From assembly GCA_014879735.1 (NCBI GenBank), contig JACSRN010000099.1, positions 1-40,545 of the forward strand: 40,545 nt of DNA. The letters run 5' to 3'. Source of the stretch: Paracoccaceae bacterium. Its GTDB lineage: Bacteria > Pseudomonadota > Alphaproteobacteria > Rhodobacterales > Rhodobacteraceae. The translations under genes were made by a program, and so were the position numbers. Position 1 is the first letter of the stretch, and every line of letters begins with the position of its first letter. Of this stretch, positions 32,242 to 40,406 are shown one piece after another. Under the pieces are notes generated by a model, which worked only from the letters and a program-made list of their open reading frames with translations, was not told the DNA's origin and made no database searches.

Positions 32242-32525
32242 CAACGCGGGCTGTATCTTCTGCTGTTTGCCATGACACTCGACTTTGCAGAGGTTGGTAT
32301 CGAGCCGTTCAGCCGTCGCCGTTGGTAGCCGTGGTTTCATCGCCAGTGATGCCTGACCTGTCGCTCCTGACGGGCCTTCTGGATCGCCTTGACCTCCTCT
32401 CCCCTCTGTCCCAGCCCGCGTCCTACGGCCTCTGGTGATGGGCTGATCTGCCCGAAGGACGTCTTGGCCTCGACCGCTTCGGCGCAACAGCTTCGTCACA
32501 ACTTCTTCCCCTGTCGCAATTAGGG
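32242..32525. other. Intergenic region between the LysR gene and lhgO
   Basis: 284 nt between convergent genes. One minus-strand frame (~32242-32499) is open but shows no motif I can assign; it might be a degraded mobile-element or other remnant. No convincing terminator hairpin. Confidence 0.4.
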
Positions 32526-33713
32526 TCAGCCCAAGACACGCTCGACTATCATCTCGGCAATGGGCAATGCCGCGGTGGCCGCCGGTGAAGGTGCGTTGCA
32601 GACGTGGAGAACGCGCTCCGATTTCTCGAAGAGAAAATCGTGGATCAGCTTGCCGCTCCGGTCCACCGCCTGTGCGCGGATGCCCGAAGTGCGCGGGAGG
32701 AGATCGTCAATCGTCAAGGAGGGGCAGTATTTCTGGCATTTCCGCAGATATGAGGATTTGAAGACGGAATCTGACATCTCGGACAGGCCGCTGCGCAGGT
32801 TGGAGCCGATCAGCCTCCAGAAGCCCGGATAGCGGAGATACCGGCCCATGTCGCGCAGGTTGGGGTGGAACTTGCGGTAGTCCTCCCGCGCGAGGCCCAG
32901 AACGGCATTCGGCCCGACCGTCACGCTGCCGTCGATCATCGGGGTCAGGTGGATGCCAAGGAAGGGCAAGTCCGGATCGGGGACGGGATAGATCATATGC
33001 GAGACGATATTCGAGAGAGGCGGCGCAAGTTCGTAATACTCCCCGCGGAACGGGACGATCTGGAAGGCCGGACTGCCGCCCGCCGCCTCGACCATCCGGT
33101 CCGCCTGAAGACCTGCGCAGACGATCAGTTGCGCGGCCCGGGAGGTGCCGCCGCTTGCCTCCACCGTGACCCCGTTTGCATCCTCGCGGATCGCGCGCAC
33201 TTCCTGGCCAAGGCGCATCTCGGCCCCGGCCGCGATGATCTCGCGCATCATGGCGCGGCACATGCCGGGATAGTCCACGATCCCGGTCTGCCGCACCCGC
33301 AGGCCCGCGACGCCAGTGATGTTCGGCTCCAGCCCGCGCAGGCCCGCGACGTCGACTTCCTCGACGGCAAGGCCATTGGTTCGCGCGTTGGCGGCAAGGG
33401 TCGCCAGCCTGTCGCGCTCGACCGCATTGGTCGCCACGATCAGCTTGCCGGGCGTGCGGAAGGCCACGTCCTGTTCCGTGCAATACGCCTTGGTCATCGC
33501 CTCGCCCGCCTTGCACAACCGGGCCTTCAGGCTGCCCGGCGCGTAATAGACCCCGGCATGGATGACCCCGGAATTGTGCCCGGTCTGGTGGCGCGAGACG
33601 GCATCTTCCTTCTCGAACAGGACAAGGCTTGCACCGGGGTGGCGGCGCAGCAGCTCCCGTGCCGTGGCAAGGCCGATGATGCCGCCGCCGATGATGGCAA
33701 AGTCATGGGTCAT
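32526..33713 (-). CDS. lhgO: L-2-hydroxyglutarate oxidase / dehydrogenase
   Basis: Flavoprotein of 395 residues. The FAD-binding motif IIGGGIIGLATARELLRR (7-24) is followed by the LhgO-specific RHQTGHNSGVIHAGVYYAPG stretch (~41-60), then KAYCTEQDVAF, GLEPNITGVAGL, PFRGEYYEL, PVPDPDLPFLGIHLTP and GPNAVLGLAREDY, all strongly conserved in LhgO (DAO superfamily). It oxidises L-2-hydroxyglutarate to 2-oxoglutarate, passing electrons to the quinone pool or oxygen at the membrane. AAGGAAA precedes ATG 33713. It is the last gene of the 40.5-32.5 kb catabolic cluster, 54 nt after the hydrolase gene, and may feed the pathway's end product into the TCA cycle. Confidence 0.93.
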   Translation of the reverse strand: MTHDFAIIGGGIIGLATARELLRRHPGASLVLFEKEDAVSRHQTGHNSGVIHAGVYYAPGSLKARLCKAGEAMTKAYCTEQDVAFRTPGKLIVATNAVERDRLATLAANARTNGLAVEEVDVAGLRGLEPNITGVAGLRVRQTGIVDYPGMCRAMMREIIAAGAEMRLGQEVRAIREDANGVTVEASGGTSRAAQLIVCAGLQADRMVEAAGGSPAFQIVPFRGEYYELAPPLSNIVSHMIYPVPDPDLPFLGIHLTPMIDGSVTVGPNAVLGLAREDYRKFHPNLRDMGRYLRYPGFWRLIGSNLRSGLSEMSDSVFKSSYLRKCQKYCPSLTIDDLLPRTSGIRAQAVDRSGKLIHDFLFEKSERVLHVCNAPSPAATAALPIAEMIVERVLG

Positions 33714-33767
33714 GATGGTTGTTTCCTTGATCGGCAGAGGCGCAGCACCGTGCCCCCATGTCCTGCC

Positions 33768-34568
33768 TCAGCCTGCGCCGCCCTGCCCCATCGCCGAGCG
33801 GATTTCGGTGGCAACCGCGCCGGGGGTGATGACCGGCATAGCATGGCCGCTGTCGATGGTCACGAAGCGCGCGCCGGGGATGCGCTCTGCCAGGGACCGC
33901 ACCAGCGCGGGCGGGCGAGTGCCATCCGCCTCTCCCGCCACCAGGGTCACGGGGCAGCGCAGATCCAGCAGGCGGTCCTCAATGTCGCAGATCGCCATGG
34001 CGCGCCAGACGGCGGCATAGCTGGCGGGATCTGCGGTCAGCCTGCGCAGGTGGAATTGGGTGGCGCGGGCGGGATCGTCGCGGTACCGGGCGGGGAACTG
34101 CCGTTCCTGAAGCGCGGGGAAGAAGGCGCGCAGCCCGTCGCGCTCCAGCGCCGCGATACGTTCCAGCACCTCGGCCCGCTTCGGTTCGGGCGTGCCGGTG
34201 GCCGGGGCGAAAGCCACGACGCCCAAGACCAGTTCCGGCGCATCCAGACCCAGCTGCAGCGCGATCCCCGCTCCGACGGCACAGCCTGCGATCCAGACGC
34301 GCTCGCCCGGGAAGGCGTGACGGATCAGCGCGCCGGTATCGGCGGCGAGGTCGGCCATCGAAACGGCACCGCGGATCTTCTCGGACTGGCCGAAGCCGCG
34401 CAGATCCTGCGCCAGAAGACGGTGATCGGCCTGCAGCGCCGCCATCACGCCGTCCCAACTGTCCAGCGTGCCGCCCATTTCATGCAGCAGCACCAGCGCC
34501 GGACCCGATTCGCCCTGCCGACGGACACGCAGGACGGTGCCGCCCAGATCGACCAGTTCGTCAGGCAT
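33768..34568 (-). CDS. Alpha/beta-fold hydrolase lacking the nucleophilic serine
   Basis: Protein of 266 residues with the enol-lactonase/esterase-like pattern: VLLHEMGGTLDSWD (oxyanion-hole region, ~27-39), QDLRGFGQSEK, nucleophile elbow AGCAVGAG (94-101), acid-region VAGEADGTRPP, and catalytic-His DSGHAMPV near residue 242. The elbow normally reads G-x-S-x-G. Here G95-C96-A97-V98-G99 has Ala (codon GCC) where Ser is expected, although Asp and His are kept. It may be inactive, use another mechanism, or use C96. ATG 34568 is 8 nt from GGAAC and overlaps the GST gene end, suggesting coupled translation. Substrate unknown. Confidence 0.8.
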   Translation of the reverse strand: MPDELVDLGGTVLRVRRQGESGPALVLLHEMGGTLDSWDGVMAALQADHRLLAQDLRGFGQSEKIRGAVSMADLAADTGALIRHAFPGERVWIAGCAVGAGIALQLGLDAPELVLGVVAFAPATGTPEPKRAEVLERIAALERDGLRAFFPALQERQFPARYRDDPARATQFHLRRLTADPASYAAVWRAMAICDIEDRLLDLRCPVTLVAGEADGTRPPALVRSLAERIPGARFVTIDSGHAMPVITPGAVATEIRSAMGQGGAG

Positions 34569-35172
34569 CGGCATGTTCCGTCGCGGCGAAGGACGGTCGG
34601 GCCGCCATGCCGGACATCCATTCCGCAAGGCCAGGATAGGCCCCGCGCCAATCCTGCTCGGCAAAGCGGAAATCCAGATAGGCCAGCGCGGAACACAGGC
34701 CCAGATCGCCAAGATCGGGCCTTTTCCGCCGGACCCCCTGCATATCCCGCTCGAACCAGGCCAGCAGGCCGGCGCGCTTCCATTCACAGCCGGCGATGCG
34801 CAGGTCCATCCCCTCCGCCTTGATCCCGGCGTAAAGCCGCAGCTTCATCAGTGCGTCGGTCAGTTGGCTCGCCAACGCGGTCCGGGCCAGGACCCGGGCC
34901 TCCTGACCCGCCGGAACCAGGACGCCGGGGGCGAATTGCCGGTCCAGCTCCAGGCAGATCAGCGTCGATTCCGAAAGCGCCGTGCCATCGGGAAACACCA
35001 GCGTGGGGATGGTGACGGCGGGGTTCTCCGCCGCCAGCGCTGGGTTCAGATGCGGGGTGCGTTCTGTCACCGTGACGGGCAGAATCTCGACCCGTTCGGC
35101 AAGGCCCAGCTCATGCAGCGCCAACATCACCTTACGCACATAGGGCGAGCGGGCGGACCACCAGAGCCGCAT
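34561..35172 (-). CDS. Glutathione S-transferase family protein
   Basis: Protein of 203 residues. The thioredoxin-like N-terminal domain starts RLWWSARSPYVRKVMLAL (the SP-x-VRK glutathione-site pattern) and carries the conserved cis-Pro and SES motif in IPTLVFPDGTALSEST (~55-70). The all-alpha C-terminal domain includes WFERDM and LAYLDFRF. The start overlaps the stop of the amidohydrolase gene by one base. In a catabolic operon such GSTs may open rings, cleave ethers, isomerise or dehalogenate a glutathione adduct. Nothing in the sequence decides between these. Confidence 0.87.
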   Translation of the reverse strand: MRLWWSARSPYVRKVMLALHELGLAERVEILPVTVTERTPHLNPALAAENPAVTIPTLVFPDGTALSESTLICLELDRQFAPGVLVPAGQEARVLARTALASQLTDALMKLRLYAGIKAEGMDLRIAGCEWKRAGLLAWFERDMQGVRRKRPDLGDLGLCSALAYLDFRFAEQDWRGAYPGLAEWMSGMAARPSFAATEHADA

Positions 35173-36053
35173 CAGATCGCCCCGAACAGGCGCAGCGGCG
35201 TGTCGACAAAGACCTTCTGCCGCAGGGTCGCGTCGGGCACCCAGGCGTCGAAGACATCGACCAGCGTGCCGGTCAAAGGCGCGTCGGTGCGCCGGTTGAT
35301 GAAGGGCCAGTCGCTGCCATAGATCACCTGGTCGGGCAGGTCTTCTACCAGTAGGTCGTGCAACGCGCGCACATCGGCGAAATCCGGCGCCTTGCTGGCG
35401 ACGCGCAGGGTCAGTTTGACATAGGTGTCATGGTCCCGCGCGTATTCCAGGAAGGCGCTGAAGTCCTTGCCGTGCGGATCATCGGCCGGTTTCGCCCCGG
35501 CCAGATGATCGAAGACCACCGGCACCGGCAGGCTGGCGAACAACGGAAGATGGGCGACGATCCCGGCCAGCCCGTGATGGATCTGCGCATGCCAGCCCAG
35601 TTCGGCCAGCCGCGGCGCCCATTGCGCGAGATGGGTGAAATCCAGCGTGCCGGGCTGATCCTCGACCTCGCGCGCGGGGGCGAAACGGACGGCACGAACC
35701 CCGGCCTGATGCAGCCGTTCCAGCTCGGCATCGCTGGACTCCGGCGCGGGCACGGCGACAGCGACCACACGGGCCGGGACCTGCGCCACCGCCTCCAGGG
35801 TGCTGGTGTTGTCATGGACGGCCGAGGAGGGATGCACCAACGACCCGTTGGCAAAGCCCATCCCCGCCAGCATGGCGGCGTAGTCCTGCCCGGCCGCCTC
35901 GGGCGGGCGGTAGCGGTGGCCGGGGCGGATGGGGAAGCGGTCGAAGGGGCCGAAGACATGCGAATGGCAATCCCACGCGCCCGGCGGCAGGGGCTGGCGC
36001 GGGGCCGAGATCGGCCGCGGCAGATAGCCGTCATTCTCCTGAGGGTGTTTCAT
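35172..36053 (-). CDS. Amidohydrolase-2 family TIM-barrel hydrolase (2-pyrone-4,6-dicarboxylate lactonase / LigI-like)
   Basis: Protein of 293 residues. WDCHSHVFGP (H30 and H32, the HxH on strand 1), VFDHLAG with H183, and IYGSDWPF with catalytic D248 are the amidohydrolase-2 landmarks. The spacing and the CHSHVFGPFDRFP segment resemble LigI-type lactonases, which open 2-pyrone-4,6-dicarboxylate without a metal, and related sugar lactonases. The gene overlaps the FAD-oxidase stop by 4 nt and the GST start by one base. It probably hydrolyses a cyclic ester or lactone intermediate in the cytoplasm; the LigI reaction itself is only one possibility. Confidence 0.83.
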   Translation of the reverse strand: MKHPQENDGYLPRPISAPRQPLPPGAWDCHSHVFGPFDRFPIRPGHRYRPPEAAGQDYAAMLAGMGFANGSLVHPSSAVHDNTSTLEAVAQVPARVVAVAVPAPESSDAELERLHQAGVRAVRFAPAREVEDQPGTLDFTHLAQWAPRLAELGWHAQIHHGLAGIVAHLPLFASLPVPVVFDHLAGAKPADDPHGKDFSAFLEYARDHDTYVKLTLRVASKAPDFADVRALHDLLVEDLPDQVIYGSDWPFINRRTDAPLTGTLVDVFDAWVPDATLRQKVFVDTPLRLFGAI

Positions 36054-37483
36054 GGCCCATCCTTCCGTGTACTTTCGTGCTCCGGCAACACCTTGCCGGG
36101 GTTCAGCAGGCCTTTCGGATCCAGCGCCCGCTTGATCGCCCGCATCAGGTCACGCTCCGCCCTGGGACGTCGCACCTCAGCCAGGGCCACCTTGGCCTGA
36201 CCCAGACCGTGTTCGGCCGCGATGGAGCCGCCGAAGCGGTCGATCACATCATAGACTGCCGCCGAAAGCGCCCATTCCTGCCCCTCGAATCCACGATTTT
36301 CGGGTGGAGAAAGATTGAAATGTACATTGCCATCGGTGAGGTGGCCGAAGGGGATCGCCCGCACACCCGGCTGCACGACCTGAGCGGCGCGGATTGCCTC
36401 AGCCACGGCTTCGGCCAGGCGCGCGGGCGGGGCCGCGATGTCATGCTTGATCTGCATCCCCTCACGCCGCTGACCCTCCGGAATCTCCTCGCGCAACCGC
36501 CACAGGCTGCGCCTTTGCGCCTCGTTCGTGGCGATTGTGGCGTCCAGGACCAGCCCTTGTTCCAGAAGGTCTGCCAGCCGATTTTCCAGAATGTCACCCA
36601 GAGGGATCTCTGCGACCGCGCTGGCGAGTTCCACCAGCAGATAGGCCGGGCCTCGCGTGGCCAGCGGGCGCGGTGTGTTGGGAACATGCCGCTCCAGCAG
36701 CGCGACGCCCTCCTCGGGGAAGAACTCGAGCGCGGTGATCAGATCGCCGCAGGTCTTGCGCAGCGCCGCCCCGACCCGGACCGAGCTGGCCAGATCCTCC
36801 GTCGCCAACAGGGCAGTCGCCATGACACGCGAGGCCGGTTCCAGGCGGAGCACCGCGCGGGTGACGATGCCCAGCGTGCCTTCCGAACCGCAGAACAGTT
36901 TGCGCAGCTGATAACCCGCATTGTCCTTGATCAGCGGGCGCAGACCGTTCCAGACCGTGCCATCGGCCAGCACCACCTCCAGCCCCAGAACCCGCGCCTC
37001 CATCATGCCATGGCGCGCGGCATGGCTGCCGCCGGCATTGGTGCCGATCAACCCGCCGATACGGGCGCTGCCTTCCGAGCCCAGATGCAGCGGAAACTCC
37101 ATCCCCTGCCCCGCCACGGCATCATGCAGATCCTGCAGGATGACCCCTGCCTCCACCGTCGCGGTCTGCCCTGTCGGGTCGATATGCAGGATCCGGTTCA
37201 TCCGGTTCAGCGAGAGAAGGACCGTTGGCCGCCCCGGCATTGCAACGGCCCCGCCGTTCAACGAGGTGTTGCCGCCCTGCGCCACCACCGCGAGGCCCGC
37301 CTCTGACGCAAGCCTCAGCACGGCGGAGACGCCTTCGGTATCGGGCGGGCGGGCGATCCCCAGCACCGGCGCACCCCAGCGGTTCAGCCAGTCGCGCCCC
37401 GCCCCGCCCACGTCGGGCGACCAGCCCGCCGGTCCCAGCAGCGCTGCCAGACGCGCGGCCAGATCCGGCACGTCAGCCGGCAT
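36050..37483 (-). CDS. FAD-linked oxidase, GlcD / D-2-hydroxyacid (D-2-hydroxyglutarate) dehydrogenase type
   Basis: Protein of 477 residues, PCMH/VAO fold. The FAD pyrophosphate loop VVAQGGNTSLNGGAV (~62-76), LHLGSEGSARIGGLIGTNAGG (~129-149), and KDNAGYQLRKLFCGSEGTLGIVT (~183-205) are classic for FAD_binding_4; the C-terminal FAD-oxidase_C part carries HGLGQAKV and ends LLNPGKVLP. Members include glycolate oxidase GlcD, D-lactate and D-2-hydroxyglutarate dehydrogenases. ATG 37483 lies within the end of the DUF35 gene (11-nt overlap); ATG 37501 is an alternative. With LhgO in the same cluster, both hydroxyacid stereoisomers might be handled. Confidence 0.87.
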   Translation of the reverse strand: MPADVPDLAARLAALLGPAGWSPDVGGAGRDWLNRWGAPVLGIARPPDTEGVSAVLRLASEAGLAVVAQGGNTSLNGGAVAMPGRPTVLLSLNRMNRILHIDPTGQTATVEAGVILQDLHDAVAGQGMEFPLHLGSEGSARIGGLIGTNAGGSHAARHGMMEARVLGLEVVLADGTVWNGLRPLIKDNAGYQLRKLFCGSEGTLGIVTRAVLRLEPASRVMATALLATEDLASSVRVGAALRKTCGDLITALEFFPEEGVALLERHVPNTPRPLATRGPAYLLVELASAVAEIPLGDILENRLADLLEQGLVLDATIATNEAQRRSLWRLREEIPEGQRREGMQIKHDIAAPPARLAEAVAEAIRAAQVVQPGVRAIPFGHLTDGNVHFNLSPPENRGFEGQEWALSAAVYDVIDRFGGSIAAEHGLGQAKVALAEVRRPRAERDLMRAIKRALDPKGLLNPGKVLPEHESTRKDGP

Positions 37484-37871
37484 CGACAATCCGCGCCGCA
37501 TGCTGGCGGCGACCATCGTGATCCACATAGTTCAGCTGTACACGATGCCCGATCCACGACCCCTCCGGCGGGTCGCCGATCAGGTTGGTCATCACGATCG
37601 GCCCCTCGTCCAGCCGCACGGCGACCGCGTTGTAAGGCGGGGGGAAGTCGTCGAAATACTTCCGGTGGAAGACCACCCAGGACAGCACGTTTCCGCCTCC
37701 GTCAACCGCCACCCATTCCGACTCCATCGACAGACATTCGGCGCAGATCGGCCCGGGCGGATAGCGGAACGCGCCGCATCCGCTGCATTTTTGCAGCTTC
37801 AGGGCGCCTTCCGCGATGCTGTCCCACATCGGACGGTCATCCAGCGCCATGACAGGTTGTGTCTTTCCCAT
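37473..37871 (-). CDS. DUF35 / OB-fold zinc-ribbon protein, partner of the thiolase-like enzyme
   Basis: Protein of 132 residues. A rubredoxin-like zinc ribbon with C29, C32, C43 and C46 (CSGCG...CAEC) is followed by the OB-fold (WVVFHRKYFDDFPPPYNAVAV...). Proteins of this type bind acyl-CoA beside thiolase-like or MaoC-like partners, for example the DUF35 domain needed by the steroid aldolase Ltp2. ATG 37871 comes 4 nt after the thiolase-like stop, with GGAAG ~7 nt upstream, so the pair is probably made as a complex in near-equal amounts. Confidence 0.88.
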   Translation of the reverse strand: MGKTQPVMALDDRPMWDSIAEGALKLQKCSGCGAFRYPPGPICAECLSMESEWVAVDGGGNVLSWVVFHRKYFDDFPPPYNAVAVRLDEGPIVMTNLIGDPPEGSWIGHRVQLNYVDHDGRRQHAARIVDAG

Positions 37872-37875
37872 CGCT

Positions 37876-39039
37876 TCACTTCCCGTAGATGATCGACACG
37901 GCCTTGCCGGCCACGTCGGAACTGTAATGGACGAACCGGCAATCGGGCACCTGCCTTGCGCCGCCGGTGCCCCGGACCTGCCTGACCGCCTCGATTTGAT
38001 GGCCCCAGCCCTGCATGTAGCTCTCCGACAGGTGCCCGCCACTGGTGTTCACCGGCAGGCGCCCGCCCAGCTTGATGTTCCCTTCGGCCATGAATCGCCC
38101 GGCCTCGCCCGCGCCGCAATAGCCGTAGCCTTCCAGCGCCAGCGGGATGTGGCAGGAGAAGCTGTCGTAGATCTGCGCCGAGGCGATGTCCTTCGGCCCC
38201 ACCCCCGCCATGTCGAAGACCTGCGCGGCCACCTTCTTCTGTGCGGGCAGGTAATAGTCGGTCAGCCGCGGCTCCATGCTGGTCGCGCCGGTGTTCAGGT
38301 CATAGCGCCCAACGCCATGAATCTGGACGGCATTGCGGCCCGTCTTCCGCGCCCGTTCCGCCTCCATGATGATCAGCGCCACGCCGCCATCGTTGATCAG
38401 GCAATAGTCCAGCTTGTGCAGTGGCTCGCAGACATATTCCGAAGCGAGGTAATCCTCGACCGTGATCGGCGTCTGCATGATCGCATCGGGGTTCAGGCTG
38501 GCGGCCAGGCGCTGCGCCACCGCGACCTCGCCCAATTGCGCCTCGGTCAGGCCGGTCTCTTCCATGTAGCGGCGGAACATCAGCGCATAGAGCGCACCCT
38601 GCGAGGTGAAGCCCCAGGGCGCGTGATAGACGTAGGACAGGAAGCTGGCGCCCCCCGCCGCGTTCGAGCCGCCGTAATTGGTTTTCCCCGAGCGCTGGTT
38701 GTTGCCATAGACCAGCGCCACCACCTCGGCCAATCCGGATTTGATCGCCATGCAGGCCTGGATCACCGCCAGCATCGCATCCGCCTGCCCGCCCCAGCGC
38801 GCGTCGATGCCCAGAAGCTCTCCCATCCGCTCATAAGGCGTGGTCGGCCCGACGATCAACCCGTCCACCTCATCGCGCGAGATCCCGGCATCCGCCAGCG
38901 CCCGGGTGAATGCCAGCGCCGCCAGCCCCGGAGAGTCCAACCGGCCCGGCGCCCCGCCCCGCTGGTCGCGGTAATCCCGGCGCCAGTCGGTCTGGCCGAC
39001 GCCGACGACGGCGGCGACGTTGGATAGTCCTTTGGTCAC
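37876..39039 (-). CDS. Thiolase-fold protein, SCP2/Ltp2-like (probable retro-aldolase subunit)
   Basis: Protein of 387 residues starting at GTG 39039 with GAGGG ~7 nt upstream; the frame runs further up to 39498, but with unrelated composition. Thiolase-fold features: AVVGVGQTDWRRD at the N-terminus, AMKSGLAEVV-like helix (92-106), IYDSFSCHIPLALE (290-303), the CGAGEAGRFMAEG loop (308-320) and NTSGGHLSESYMQGWGH (331-347). The segment that in real thiolases carries the nucleophilic Cys (CC/SxG) reads DAMLAVIQAC, so classical thiolysis is doubtful. With a DUF35 partner and tyrosines at 291 and 341, it fits Ltp2-type aldolases that cleave beta-hydroxyacyl-CoA. This is inference from family knowledge. 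Confidence 0.82.
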   Translation of the reverse strand: MTKGLSNVAAVVGVGQTDWRRDYRDQRGGAPGRLDSPGLAALAFTRALADAGISRDEVDGLIVGPTTPYERMGELLGIDARWGGQADAMLAVIQACMAIKSGLAEVVALVYGNNQRSGKTNYGGSNAAGGASFLSYVYHAPWGFTSQGALYALMFRRYMEETGLTEAQLGEVAVAQRLAASLNPDAIMQTPITVEDYLASEYVCEPLHKLDYCLINDGGVALIIMEAERARKTGRNAVQIHGVGRYDLNTGATSMEPRLTDYYLPAQKKVAAQVFDMAGVGPKDIASAQIYDSFSCHIPLALEGYGYCGAGEAGRFMAEGNIKLGGRLPVNTSGGHLSESYMQGWGHQIEAVRQVRGTGGARQVPDCRFVHYSSDVAGKAVSIIYGK

Positions 39040-39551
39040 GCGAATGCCCTCATCTTCCGCTTGGCAGCTGCAGGGGTGCGGCCCCCTCCTGCCGTTTCGA
39101 GGGCCAGACTGGTCAGCCCGGCCCGATGGGTCAAACGATGATAAGTCACCGCCTCGATGCGCGCTGTTCACGGGTCCGGGCCAGCTGGCATGGCCAGGCC
39201 GGTGGCGGCACAGGCGGCGATGGACAACGGGATGGACCGCCATGCGGTCAGTCGACCGGTGGCCGGGCAGAGACGACGGCCAGCGATGCCTCGGACGTCC
39301 TGGCGTTCTGGATGACCTCGGCACCGAGACCTGCCCCGCCGTGGGCGTCGCTGCCCGGGGGGACAAGACTGGCCGATTTCGCGGTGGATCATGCCCGACC
39401 GGCAGGCCTATGCCTGCACCACGCTCGGGATCGTGGAAGACGACTAACAAGGCCCTGTCGCAGGGGCTTCTGCCCGAGGGGTTCAATGCCGCCGTCATCG
39501 GCTTCCTGCACAGCGCCTGACCACAGGGTTGCCCCGCGGAGGGAGCCCATT
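39040..39551. other. Intergenic region between the thiolase-like gene and the PEP-mutase-fold gene
   Basis: 512 nt without a recognised gene. A plus-strand frame ending ~39520 and the upstream extension of the thiolase frame show no family motifs. The region separates the CoA-transferase/decarboxylase pair from the rest of the cluster and may hold a promoter, though I see no clear -35/-10. Confidence 0.45.
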
Positions 39552-40406
39552 TCAGGCCCGGTCCAGATAGGCCGCGATCAGCGCCGCATAGCCCGCTTCG
39601 TCCGACAGCATGGCCATCAGATCCTCTGGTCGTTCCTGCGGCGCGGGGGCAGAGGCGGCGAGGCTGTCCCAGGCGGCGGCGGTCGCGGCGGGCAGGGTCG
39701 CGTGGCCCCGAAGGCAGAAACGCACGCCCAGGTGGGCCAGGTCGGCCTTCGCCAACTCTCCCTTCGCAGCCGCCAGCATGATCGGCAAGCCGCTCGCCTC
39801 CCGCGCGGCGCGGACCTCCTCGATCCGGCGCGCACCGGTCAGGAACAGGGCATCGGCCCCGGCGGCGGCATAGGCGCGGGCGCGGATCAGGGCCAGGGCC
39901 GGATCCTGAAGCCGCAGATCGGTGCGGGCCGCGATGACAAGACCTGGCGACTGGCGCGCGGCGAGCGCCGCCTTCAGCTTGGCCTCCGCCTCGTCCAGCG
40001 GGATCAGTGCAGCAGCCTCGTCGGCGAAACTTCGGGGAAGCGCCGTATCTTCCAGTGTCATCCCGGCGATCCCGGCGCGTTCCAGTTCCTCGACGCAGCG
40101 CATGGCCTGCAATGCGTTGCCGAAACCGTGGTCGGCATCGACCATCAGGGGCAGCGCGCCCGTCCGGCAGATGCGGCGGCAGAGACCGGCGAATTCGTCC
40201 AGCGACAGAAGGTTGTGATCCGGTGCGCCCAGCACGGCCAGGGCCGCCACCGATCCGCCCAGCATCGCTACGGAATAACCCAGCCGCCCCGCCGCCCGCG
40301 CCGTCAGCGGATCGTAGACCGAGGCCGGAGAGACGCAGGTATCTCCGCTCAGGATCGCCCGCAGCTGCGCCCGGGCCTTTTCCGTGGTCAATTGCGCTTC
40401 AGACAT
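39552..40406 (-). CDS. Isocitrate lyase/PEP mutase superfamily protein (oxaloacetate decarboxylase-like)
   Basis: Protein of 284 residues. Motifs: VSPASVYDPLTARAAGRLGY, MLGGSVAALAVLGAPD (48-63) and the metal-binding MVDADHGFGNA (D90, D92, H93). These match the Pseudomonas-type oxaloacetate decarboxylase branch (PA4872-like) rather than isocitrate or methylisocitrate lyases; the lyase KKCGH-type loop is absent. The ATG at 40406 overlaps the CoA-transferase stop by 8 nt. The expected reaction is decarboxylation of oxaloacetate or a related 2-oxo-diacid. It may remove an inhibitory or terminal C4 acid produced by the pathway. Confidence 0.85.
   Translation of the reverse strand: MSEAQLTTEKARAQLRAILSGDTCVSPASVYDPLTARAAGRLGYSVAMLGGSVAALAVLGAPDHNLLSLDEFAGLCRRICRTGALPLMVDADHGFGNALQAMRCVEELERAGIAGMTLEDTALPRSFADEAAALIPLDEAEAKLKAALAARQSPGLVIAARTDLRLQDPALALIRARAYAAAGADALFLTGARRIEEVRAAREASGLPIMLAAAKGELAKADLAHLGVRFCLRGHATLPAATAAAWDSLAASAPAPQERPEDLMAMLSDEAGYAALIAAYLDRA

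Noticed and set aside
32242-32525. Possible insertion-sequence remnant downstream of the sulfatase-locus LysR
   Set aside because: No DDE motif, terminal inverted repeats or target duplication could be seen; too weak to call.
32865-34823. 652-codon plus-strand open frame across the lhgO, hydrolase and GST genes
   Set aside because: It covers three well-supported minus-strand genes and their junctions, and has no recognisable motif.
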